Below, one piece after another: positions 8,452 to 17,453 of a stretch of DNA of 48,305 nt. Position 1 is the first letter of the stretch; each line of letters begins with the position of its first letter. Source of the DNA: Alphaproteobacteria bacterium (GTDB lineage Bacteria; Myxococcota_A; UBA796; GCA-2862545); NCBI GenBank assembly GCA_020632955.1, contig JACKEO010000027.1:1-48305 (forward strand). The letters run 5' to 3'. Position numbers and translations under genes: made by a program. The notes below the pieces were generated by a model. That model was not told where the DNA came from. It did no database searches and worked only from the letters and a program-made list of their open reading frames with translations.

Positions 8452-9890
8452 CCGACCCGCCGTCCGCGCTCCTCCTACGGGTGGAGGGGGGCGCACCGCA
8501 CCCGCTGCGCGTCCTGCCCGTCCGTGTGGGTCGCCGTCCCGGGAACGCCGGACTCGCGCTCGACGTGCCGGGGCTCGCCGAGGTGCACGTGGACCTCGCG
8601 CTGGAGGAGGGAGCGCTCGTGGTCACGCCGCTGGGGGGCGCGCCGGCCTGGCTGGGCGAGGCCGGCGAGGAGCGGGCGGTGGGGTCGACGCGGGTGGAGC
8701 TCCCGGCGGTGCTGTGGCTGGGCCTCGGAGGCCCCCGGCGGCTGCGCCTGGAGGTCTCGCGTGCGCCCGGCGCCGAGGTCCCGGGGCGGGAGGATGGACC
8801 GCCGCCCGCGGGGGCGTCTTCGGTGCTGTGGGGCGTCTGGGCCGTGCTGGGCTGGATCCTCGTCGCCGTTGCACACCTCGTGGCACCCTCGGCTGCTGGC
8901 CACGCGCTGGACGTGCGCCGGCGTCTGGACGGGGCATCCTGGGTCGACGACCAGCGGCTGGCGGCCGCGGTGGACCTCCGGGCGCGTGCGCTCGCGCAGC
9001 AGCCTGCCTTCCTCGCCCGCGTGGGCGCGGTCCGGTCCGACATGGCCTACGTGCTCACGGCCCTGCGCGACCAGGCCCTGCCCGAGGAGCTGGTGGCCGT
9101 TCCGCTCCTGGAGTCCTGCTACGAGGCGCGGGCGTGGTCTAGGTGCTGTGCCCGTGGCTGGTGGCAGCTCATGCCCGAGGTGGCGGCCCGTGCGCGGGAG
9201 GGGGGCCTGGTGCCCCGCCGCGTCGGGCTCGACATCCGAGGGTGTCGATGGCGGGAGGGCGGGGCGCCGCCGTTCACCCCGGCAGCTGGCGCGCGAACGC
9301 CGCCTGCGCAGGCCTGCGTCGCTGCGCCGTACGTGCGTGGGGGCGCCTGCGCGCTCGCGGAGTGCGAGGTGGACTTCCGCACCGACCCCGTGGCCTCCAC
9401 GGAGGTCGCGATGGCCCTGCTCGCCGAGGCAGCCCGCGAGCCCGCCGTGCTGGCCACGGGGGCGGTCCTGCCGCTGGTCGTGGCCTCGCACCACGCGTGT
9501 CTGGACGATGCGCGCTTCGGGGTGGCCCGGGCGACCAACATCCGGCCCGCGGCGCTGCGTTGGCTCGCGACCGCACCGGCCCGGCCCGTGGACATCGTGG
9601 GGGCCTCCCTGGCGCCGGCTCCTGGCGAGGCGTCGGTCCTCGACGATCGCACGGCCCGCTACGTGGTGGAGGTGCTCGCGCGGGCGCACGTGGCCACCTG
9701 CCTGCTCGGGCGGGACGCAGCCGACACGCCCGCCTTCGCGTCCTGGGCGGCTGCCGCCGCGTCACCGGCCTGCCGCGCGTTGCACCTGCCCGATGCGGCC
9801 CGCATCGCCCGCACCCCGCCCCTCGACTGCCGCCCCCCTGGCCCCACCCCGTCCCCCCGAGTACCCGCTCCCCACCTCCGGGAGCCCCGC
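8448..9890 (+). CDS. FHA-like domain, TM helix and lytic transglycosylase; no stop codon found
   Basis: About 481 codons up to the next gene. Residues 10-103 resemble a forkhead-associated fold (LRVLPVRVGRRPGNAGLALDV, EVHVDLALEEG, LGGPRRLRLEV), though the phospho-binding Ser is not obvious. One TM helix lies at 124-146. Residues 205-380 match family 1-type lytic transglycosylases: LPEELVAVPLLES with catalytic Glu222, RGWWQLMPEVA, and a late DFRTDPVASTEVA segment. Several Cys (224, 233, 234, 266 and others) may form disulfides. This predicts a cytoplasmic sensor and a periplasmic murein-cutting domain. The GTG start is coupled to the membrane-protein gene. No stop occurs in any forward frame between the conserved region and ATG 9892, so the true end is unknown. 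The end given is the last codon before the next gene. Confidence 0.75.
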
Positions 9891-9891
9891 C

Positions 9892-10719
9892 ATGCTCGAC
9901 CCCGCCGCCTTCTCCCTCCTCCGCGTCGCCCGCCAGGGCGCCACGGCCACGCTGGAGCTGCACCACGGCAAGGCCAACGAGATCGGGTCGGCGGTGCTGG
10001 CCGAGCTCGAGCTCCTCGCGCGCTCGCTGCGCGACGACCCCGAGGTGCGCACGCTGATCTCCACCAGCCGGCGCACCACCTCCCGGGGCACGCCGATCTT
10101 CGTGGCAGGTGCCGACGTCACCGAGCGGGCCGGCTGGACGGAGGCGCGGGTGCTGGCCCACGTGGCCTGGCAGCGCGACGTGCTGCGGGCGCTGCGCGAC
10201 GCGCCGGTCTTCCACGTGGCGGTGGTGGGGGGCGTGGCCTTCGGCTGGGGCACCGAGTTCCTGCTCACCGCCGACTACCGGATCGCCGCTCCCGGGGCGT
10301 CCTTCGCCCTGCCCGAGACGGGGCTGGGCATCGTGCCCGGCGCCTGCGGCACGGCCCTGCTGGTGGAGGAGCTGGGGGTGGCCCACACCCTGCGCCTGGG
10401 CATGACCGGCGAGCCCGTGGACCCGGCCGAGGCCCTGCGGATCGGGCTGGTGCAGGAGGTGGCGGCCGACCTCGACGCCGGCCTGGCGCGGGCCCAGGCC
10501 CTGGCCGACCGCGCCGCCACGCGCTCGCCCACGGCGGTGGCGGCCTTCAAGGCGGCGGTGCGTGGCGGGGTGGGCCAGTCCGAGGCGGCCCGGGTGGAGG
10601 CCGAGCAGGCCGCCTACGCCCTGTGCGTGGGCAGCGGGGAGGCGGCCATCGGGCGGGCCCACTTCGACGACGTGCGGGCGGGCCGGGTGCCGCCCTGGGG
10701 GCCGCGCACCGCGGGCTGA
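9892..10719 (+). CDS. enoyl-CoA hydratase/isomerase family protein
   Basis: 275 aa, crotonase fold. The oxyanion-hole region (FVAGADVTERAG, VVGGVAFGWGTEF) and the second signature (FALPETGLGIVPGACG) are present. Both acidic positions used by hydratases are kept: Glu122 in GWGTEF and Glu142 in PETGLG. So a hydratase is more likely than a decarboxylase or dehalogenase, but the substrate cannot be told. The usual ALGGG motif reads AFGWG, with Trp in place of Gly. An insertion STSRRTTSRGTP sits before the FVAGAD strand. The ATG at 9892 follows GGAGCCCC as a weak ribosome site. It is not clearly in an operon with the injection genes, and codon use (CTG-rich) differs from theirs. Confidence 0.85.
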   Translation: MLDPAAFSLLRVARQGATATLELHHGKANEIGSAVLAELELLARSLRDDPEVRTLISTSRRTTSRGTPIFVAGADVTERAGWTEARVLAHVAWQRDVLRALRDAPVFHVAVVGGVAFGWGTEFLLTADYRIAAPGASFALPETGLGIVPGACGTALLVEELGVAHTLRLGMTGEPVDPAEALRIGLVQEVAADLDAGLARAQALADRAATRSPTAVAAFKAAVRGGVGQSEAARVEAEQAAYALCVGSGEAAIGRAHFDDVRAGRVPPWGPRTAG

Positions 10720-10796
10720 CCCCTGCGATCCGCCACCCTGCGTGGCGTGCCGTGCCGGCCTGGGGCCGCGTTAGGGCAGGGGCCTCCGGAGGCGAC

Positions 10797-12509
<1,713 letters not shown>

Positions 12510-12571
12510 GAGGGGCTGCTGCAACAGCACGCCGCAGGGGGGCGTGTGTTACGCAGCCGCCGTCTCCCGGG

Positions 12572-13522
12572 GTGCCCTCGGTGTTCTTCCTCTCCTTCGT
12601 CGCGGGTCTCGCGCTGCTGCTCGGCGGCGCGGAGCTGCTGGTGCGGGGGGGAGGGCGCATCGCGCTGGCGCTGCGGGTGCCGATCATCGTGGTGGCGCTC
12701 ACGATCGTGGCCTTCGGCACGTCGATGCCCGAGATCTCCGTGAGCGTCACGGCGGCCGTGAAGGGCAGCGGCGACATGGCCCTGGGCAACGTGATCGGGT
12801 CGAACATCGCGAACATCGCGCTGGTGCTCGGCGCGGCCACGGTGATCATGCCCATCCACGTGGGCCGCGAGCTGATGCGGCGCGAGGTGCCCACGCTGGT
12901 GCTGATGCAGGTGTCGCTGCCGCTGATGCTGCTCGACGGCCTGCTGGGCCGCGTCGACGGCCTGATCCTCCTCGTCATGGGCCTGGTGTACACCCTGGTG
13001 CTGCTGCGCGACGCCCTGGCCGGCCGCGCCTCGCCCGACACCGACGAGGTGGAGGAGGGCGGCGACTACCTCACGAACATCGCGCTGCTGGTGCTGGGCG
13101 TGGCCCTGCTGCTGGCGGGCGGCCAGTTCTTCGTGGACGGGGCGTCGGGCATCGCCCGGGCGCTGGGCCTCGACGAGCGGGTGATCGGGCTCACCGTGGT
13201 GGCCCTGGGCACCAGCGCGCCCGAGCTGGTCACCGGCACGATGGCCGCCTACCGCGGCGAGAACGACATGGCGGTGGGCAACTCGCTGGGGTCCAACATC
13301 CTCAACGTGGCCCTGGCCCTGGCGGTGAGCGCCATGGTGCAGCCCATCCCGCTCCACCAGTCGGGCACGTGGGTGGATCTGGGCGTGGCCTTCCTGGTCA
13401 CCGTGCTGCTCATCCCGATGATCCTGCGCGGGCGGGTGATCTCGCGGGTGGAGGGCGGGCTGCTCATCACGCTGTACGTGGTCTACGTGGTGGGGCTGGG
13501 GGCCTTCGGGGGCGGGTCGTGA
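12572..13522 (+). CDS. CaCA-family calcium/sodium (cation) antiporter
   Basis: 316 aa, typical of YrbG-like antiporters. The two inverted alpha repeats are clear. Repeat 1 has VAFGTSMPEISVS and GNVIGSNIANI; repeat 2 has VALGTSAPELVTG and GNSLGSNILNV. Both repeats keep the ion-binding Glu and Ser/Asn residues. About ten hydrophobic helices are split by an acidic cytoplasmic loop (SPDTDEVEEGGD) near residue 155. It probably exports Ca2+ in exchange for Na+ or H+ at the inner membrane. The GTG start at 12572 is preferred because FFLSFVAGLALLLGGAELLVRGG begins the first helix. The stop overlaps the GTG of the aminotransferase gene, so the two are co-translated. Confidence 0.93.
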   Translation: MPSVFFLSFVAGLALLLGGAELLVRGGGRIALALRVPIIVVALTIVAFGTSMPEISVSVTAAVKGSGDMALGNVIGSNIANIALVLGAATVIMPIHVGRELMRREVPTLVLMQVSLPLMLLDGLLGRVDGLILLVMGLVYTLVLLRDALAGRASPDTDEVEEGGDYLTNIALLVLGVALLLAGGQFFVDGASGIARALGLDERVIGLTVVALGTSAPELVTGTMAAYRGENDMAVGNSLGSNILNVALALAVSAMVQPIPLHQSGTWVDLGVAFLVTVLLIPMILRGRVISRVEGGLLITLYVVYVVGLGAFGGGS

Positions 13523-14670
13523 GCGGCGGTCCGGCGCTGGCGGGGCGGCTCGGCACGCTGCAGGGCACCGTGTACTCGAACCTGGTGGCCCGCTTCGGCG
13601 CCCTGCAGGGCGACACCTTCCCGCTGCACGTGGGCGACACGTGGCTGCGTCCGCCCGAGGGCTGTCGCACCGAGGACGTGCACCACGCCGACGTGCCCGA
13701 CGTGAACCGCTACACCCCCGTGCCGGGGTGGCCGCCGCTGCTCGAGGCCCTGCGCGCCCGGGTGGAGGCCCGCACCGGCGTGCCCGTGGGGCCCGAAGAG
13801 GTGCACGTGGCCCCCGGGGCCACGGCCGCCATCGCCCAGGCGGTGGGCGCGATGCTCGACCCGGGCGCCGAGCTGCTGATCCTGGCGCCGGCGTGGCCGC
13901 TGGTGGCCGGAGCCTGCCGGGCCTGGGGCGGCGTGCCGGTGCACGTGCCCTTCCTGGGGCAGGTGCAGGGCCCGGCCGACGTGGCGCCGCTGCTCGATCG
14001 CCACCGCACCCCGCGCACCGTGGGGCTGTACGTCAACACGCCCAACAACCCCACGGGGCAGGTGATCGACCGCGCCGTGCTCGAGGCGGTGGTGGCGTGG
14101 GCGCGGGCCCACGACCTGCGCATCCTGTCGGACGAGGTGTACGAGGACCTGCAGTTCGAGGGCACCCACACCTACGTGCGCAGCCTCGCGCCCGAGCGCA
14201 CCGTGTCGGCCTGGAGCTTCTCGAAGGGCTTCGGCATGGCGGGCAACCGCTGCGGCTACGTGGCCGGCCCGGCCGACGTGGTGGGGGGCATCCGCAAGCT
14301 CGCCACCTACACCACCTACTGCGCCCCCTTCGTGGCCCAGGTGGCGGCGCTGCGCGCGCTGGGGCCGGTGGGGGAGGCCTGGGTGGCCGACGCGCGCCAG
14401 CGCTACGCCGAGCTGGGCGCCGCCTGCGCCGAGCGCCTGGGCGTGCCCGCTCCCGCCGGCGGCACCTTCCTCTTCCTCGACCTGCGCGCGCTGGGCTGCG
14501 CGGACGCGCCCGACCGCTTCCTCGAGCGCTGCGTGGAGCGGGGCGTGCTGCTGGCGCCTGGCACGGTGTTCGGGCCCTACCCGCACCACGTGCGGCTCTG
14601 CTTCACCGCGGTGGCGCCGGAGCGCACGCGGCGGGGCGTGGAGATCGTGGCGGAGCTGCTGGGCCGGTAG
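13519..14670 (+). CDS. PLP-dependent aminotransferase, class I/II
   Basis: 383 aa, fold type I. Visible landmarks are PGWPPLLEALRAR, VAPGATAAI (cofactor phosphate loop), LYVNTPNNPTGQV with the substrate and PLP Asn, ILSDEVYEDL with the pyridine-binding Asp, and SFSKGFGMAGNRCGY with the Schiff-base Lys236. The C-terminal RLCFTAV carries the carboxylate-binding Arg. The sequence is of the aspartate/alanine aminotransferase type, but the donor and acceptor are not decidable. The GTG start at 13519 forms GTGA with the antiporter stop. The pair is an odd functional couple. The gene ends eight bases from the convergent nitrilase gene. Confidence 0.92.
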   Translation: MSGGPALAGRLGTLQGTVYSNLVARFGALQGDTFPLHVGDTWLRPPEGCRTEDVHHADVPDVNRYTPVPGWPPLLEALRARVEARTGVPVGPEEVHVAPGATAAIAQAVGAMLDPGAELLILAPAWPLVAGACRAWGGVPVHVPFLGQVQGPADVAPLLDRHRTPRTVGLYVNTPNNPTGQVIDRAVLEAVVAWARAHDLRILSDEVYEDLQFEGTHTYVRSLAPERTVSAWSFSKGFGMAGNRCGYVAGPADVVGGIRKLATYTTYCAPFVAQVAALRALGPVGEAWVADARQRYAELGAACAERLGVPAPAGGTFLFLDLRALGCADAPDRFLERCVERGVLLAPGTVFGPYPHHVRLCFTAVAPERTRRGVEIVAELLGR

Positions 14671-14678
14671 CGGCCCGG

Positions 14679-15488
14679 TCAGCAGAGGGTGCGGTGCTGC
14701 GCCAGCGGGATGGCGCGCCGCACCTCGGTCACCCGGTCGAGGTCGAGGGTGGCGAGTGCGAGGCCGGGGCCGTCGGACGCCATGCCCACCACGTGCCCCC
14801 AGGGGTCCACGATCATCGAGTGGCCCCACGACCGCCGCAGGCCCTTGTCGTCGTGCTCGCCGTGCTGGCCCGCCGCGATCACGTAGGCCTGGCACTCGAT
14901 GGCGCGGGCGCGGAGCAGGGGCTCCCAGTGGTCCTTGCCGGTGTGGGCGGTGAAGGCCGCGGGCACCGTGAGGATGCGGGCGCCGCGTTCCACGAGCAGC
15001 CGGTAGATCTCGGGGAAGCGCAGGTCGTAGCAGATCGTCAGCCCCACCTCGCCGGCCGGGGTGGAGGCCACCACCAGCTCGGAGCCGGGCACCACGGTGT
15101 CGGACTCGCGGAAGCGGACCTCGGCCGACACGTCCACGTCGAAGAGGTGGATCTTGCGGTACACCCCGAGGATCGCGCCGTCGGGACCGAAGGTCACCGA
15201 GGTGTTGTGGCAGCGCCGGGGGTCGTCGGAGCGCTCGTTGAAGCTGCCGAGCACCAGCGTGATGCCCAGCTCCGCGGCCAGTCCGGCGAAGCGGCCCACC
15301 ACCGGCCCGTCGAGCCCCGTGGCCAGCTCCACCTTCCGTGCGTGGGGGCCGAGGAAGTTCGTGTTCTCGGGCGTGACCACCAGGGTGGCGCCGTGGGCCG
15401 CGGCCCGACGGATCCCCTGCTCGGCGGCCTCCAGGCTCGCGGCCTCGTCCGAGGTGGACTGGAGCTGGACCGCAGCGGCGAGGATCAC
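14679..15488 (-). CDS. nitrilase-superfamily amidase (Nit1/omega-amidase type)
   Basis: 269 aa, C-N hydrolase fold. The catalytic triad is visible as Glu41 (VVTPEN), Lys112 (YRKIHLFD) and Cys153 (ICYDLRFPE). The segment after the Lys (FDVDVSAEVRFRESDTV) and the late RAIECQAYVIAAGQ and WGHSMIVDPWG motifs are those of the Nit branch. Members of that branch hydrolyse deaminated glutathione or alpha-ketoglutaramate as metabolite repair. It lies tail to tail with an aminotransferase. Omega-amidase and glutamine transaminase would be a sensible pair, but here they are on opposite strands. The GTG start at 15488 is chosen because ILAAAVQLQS is the normal family N-terminus. Confidence 0.93.
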   Translation of the reverse strand: MILAAAVQLQSTSDEAASLEAAEQGIRRAAAHGATLVVTPENTNFLGPHARKVELATGLDGPVVGRFAGLAAELGITLVLGSFNERSDDPRRCHNTSVTFGPDGAILGVYRKIHLFDVDVSAEVRFRESDTVVPGSELVVASTPAGEVGLTICYDLRFPEIYRLLVERGARILTVPAAFTAHTGKDHWEPLLRARAIECQAYVIAAGQHGEHDDKGLRRSWGHSMIVDPWGHVVGMASDGPGLALATLDLDRVTEVRRAIPLAQHRTLC

Positions 15489-15581
15489 GGTGCCTCCGGG
15501 GCGAGGTCGCCGTGGGCTAGCGCGTCGTCTTCGCGGCAGCACCCGGGGGGACGCGCTAGGGTGGGGGATGGAGGACCCGGC

Positions 15582-16253
15582 GTGCCGCCTCAGCAGACCC
15601 AGGCATGGGAGGTCTCGCTCGACGGCGTCGAGGCACGCGCGGTGATCGCCGCCGACTGGTGGAGCGCGCTGGGCCAGGTGCTCCGCGACAGCGGGCGGCT
15701 CGATCGGCTCGCCCGGGTGGTGGCCCGCGTGCTGCCGTCGGGCGTGGTGGTGCAGATCGACGGCGAGAGCTGGACGGTGCGCCCCCACGCCGGCATCGGC
15801 ACCGACGGCGGCGCCGACGTGGCGGCCGCCTGCCAGCGTGCGCTCACGGCGGCCCTGGAGCGGGTGCCCTGCGAGAGCGGGGCGGTGCTGCTGGCCGAGG
15901 GCCGCTTCCTGCGCTTCGTGGTGGCCTCGGGCCCCCACGGCGAGTCCCTGCGCGGCGTGCGCATCCAGTCCACCACCGGGGTGGCGGGCCACGTGGTGCA
16001 GACCCAGCGGTCGGCGGTGGTGCACGACGCCGAGCTCCACCCCCGTCACCACGCCGCCATCGACGAGCTCACCGGGTACAAGTCGCGCCACATCCTCGCG
16101 GTGCCGCTGGCCCACGGCGGCGTGGCGCTGGGGGTGCTCGAGCTCATCAACCCCACCGACGGCGGGCGCTTCTCGGCCGGGGTGGTGCGCCACGTCGAGC
16201 AGATCGCCCAGGTGCTCGGCGCCTGGCTGGCCCGGCGGGCCGTGGCCACCTGA
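15582..16253 (+). CDS. GAF-domain protein
   Basis: 223 aa, soluble. A GAF fold covers about residues 40-215: LARVVARVLPSGVVVQIDG, CESGAVLLAEGRFLRFVVASG, the TTGVAGHVVQTQRSAVVHDA segment, KSRHILAVPLAHGGVALGVLELIN, and a final helix VRHVEQIAQVLGAWLARR. The GVAGHV and LAVPL patterns are standard GAF landmarks. No output domain (kinase, cyclase, HTH) is attached, so it may act as a stand-alone sensor or adaptor; the ligand is unknown. The GTG at 15582 has GGAGG about eight bases upstream. A TAGGGT box at 15557-15562 could be its -10 element. The gene ends 13 bases from the convergent HupE-like gene. Confidence 0.8.
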   Translation: MPPQQTQAWEVSLDGVEARAVIAADWWSALGQVLRDSGRLDRLARVVARVLPSGVVVQIDGESWTVRPHAGIGTDGGADVAAACQRALTAALERVPCESGAVLLAEGRFLRFVVASGPHGESLRGVRIQSTTGVAGHVVQTQRSAVVHDAELHPRHHAAIDELTGYKSRHILAVPLAHGGVALGVLELINPTDGGRFSAGVVRHVEQIAQVLGAWLARRAVAT

Positions 16254-16266
16254 GGCCTCGCGGGGG

Positions 16267-17307
16267 TCAGCGCAGCAGCGCCACCATCCCCGCCCCGAGC
16301 AGCAGCACCGCGCCCGCGCGCGGCGACAGCCGTGGCCCCAGCAGGAGCACGAGCACGCCGAGGCCGGCCACTCCCTGTCCCCACGGGCCGCCCACCGCCA
16401 GCAGCAGCCAGGGCAGCACGAGCCAGGGGGCGAGGCGCGCGAGCACCGGGTCGAGCACAGCGAGCAGCGCCGCGAGGGGCCAGAGCAGGCCCGCCTGGCC
16501 GGGCAGGTCGGAGGCCGCGGGCAGGGCGTCAGGCGCCAGCGAGGGCAGGGTGGCACCCACCGCGAAGCCCGCCACCGCCGCCACGCGGGCCCGACCGCCG
16601 TGCACCGACACCGCCCCCACGCTGCCCGCCAGCGCCACGCCCAGCGCCAGCGCCACGGTGACCGCGTCGTCGCGGCCCTCCCGCCAGGCCGCCACCGCGC
16701 TGCGGGCCCAGGCCTGCCGGGCGGGGCGCGGTCGGCCGTCCACCCGGGCGAAGGCGGTGGTCCAGGGGTCGTCGGGCAGCTCGAGGTCCACCTGGATCGC
16801 GCGCAGGCGCTCCGAGCGCAGCCAGCGGTTGTCGAGCCAGTGCACGCCGTCCGACCGCTCCTGGCGCAGGCTGGTGGCGTGCACCCTGGCCCCGGGGGGC
16901 ACCGTGACCTGGTCGCGGAACCAGCACGGCGTCTCGGCGAGGTTGGCGTTGCCGATCGCCACGAGGTGGCGCCCGCGCAGGTCCACCGGCACCTCCCACA
17001 CCACGCCGAGCACCCGGCCCTCGCCGTCCACCAGGTCGGGCATCGACCAGCGCTCCACCTCGGCCAGATCCAGCTCCTGGCCGTCCACCCGCACCGTGAC
17101 GCCCCCCACGAGGTCCGACAGCACCACCTCGTCGGCGGGCACGGCGCCGCGCGCGAGCAGGTCGAGCAGCGCGAAGGGCACGTCGGCACGCAGGGTGACG
17201 GTGATCCGATCCGGGGCCAGACCTGCCTCAAGGGACTGTGCCGAGAACCGATTGCCGAAGGGGTGGGCGACCGCCTCCGTGGAGGACAGGTGCACCGCGA
17301 TCATCAT
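16267..17307 (-). CDS. HupE/UreJ-like exported membrane protein
   Basis: 346 aa. A short signal-like start (MMIAVHLSSTEAVAHPFG) leads to a polar, beta-rich extracytoplasmic domain (about residues 20-190: RITVTLRADVPFALLDLL, VTVRVDGQELDLAEVERW, VWEVPVDLRG). Several hydrophobic helices rich in Leu/Ala/Gly fill residues 215-346. This layout fits HupE/UreJ-like proteins with an N-terminal domain opening in A-H-P. Metal transport is suggested only by analogy, and no His-rich helix motif is evident. The ATG at 17307 is chosen for the signal segment; the frame is open further upstream. It diverges from the Tad block starting at 17454. Confidence 0.6.
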   Translation of the reverse strand: MMIAVHLSSTEAVAHPFGNRFSAQSLEAGLAPDRITVTLRADVPFALLDLLARGAVPADEVVLSDLVGGVTVRVDGQELDLAEVERWSMPDLVDGEGRVLGVVWEVPVDLRGRHLVAIGNANLAETPCWFRDQVTVPPGARVHATSLRQERSDGVHWLDNRWLRSERLRAIQVDLELPDDPWTTAFARVDGRPRPARQAWARSAVAAWREGRDDAVTVALALGVALAGSVGAVSVHGGRARVAAVAGFAVGATLPSLAPDALPAASDLPGQAGLLWPLAALLAVLDPVLARLAPWLVLPWLLLAVGGPWGQGVAGLGVLVLLLGPRLSPRAGAVLLLGAGMVALLR

Positions 17308-17398
17308 CCAGACCGCGCGGGAAGTTTTTCGCCTCCGCGCGTAGCTTCGGTGCGCGAGATCCTCGGCGGAAGCTTTGGTTTCTTGCGTGTTACGCACG

Positions 17399-17428
17399 TT
17401 GAGCGCTCTCGGGCGGCCGTGCTACGGT
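17399..17428 (+). promoter_or_regulatory. candidate sigma-70 promoter of the TadG/TadE block
   Basis: TTGAGC at 17399-17404 and TACGGT at 17423-17428 are separated by 18 bases. The first translation start taken (17454) lies 26 bases further on, after AGAGGGCGAC. The boxes resemble the TTGA...TANNGT form seen in GC-rich bacteria. A similar pair precedes groES in this window. This is by eye only. Confidence 0.4.
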
Positions 17429-17453
17429 GCTTCCCGTGAGGCCAGAGGGCGAC

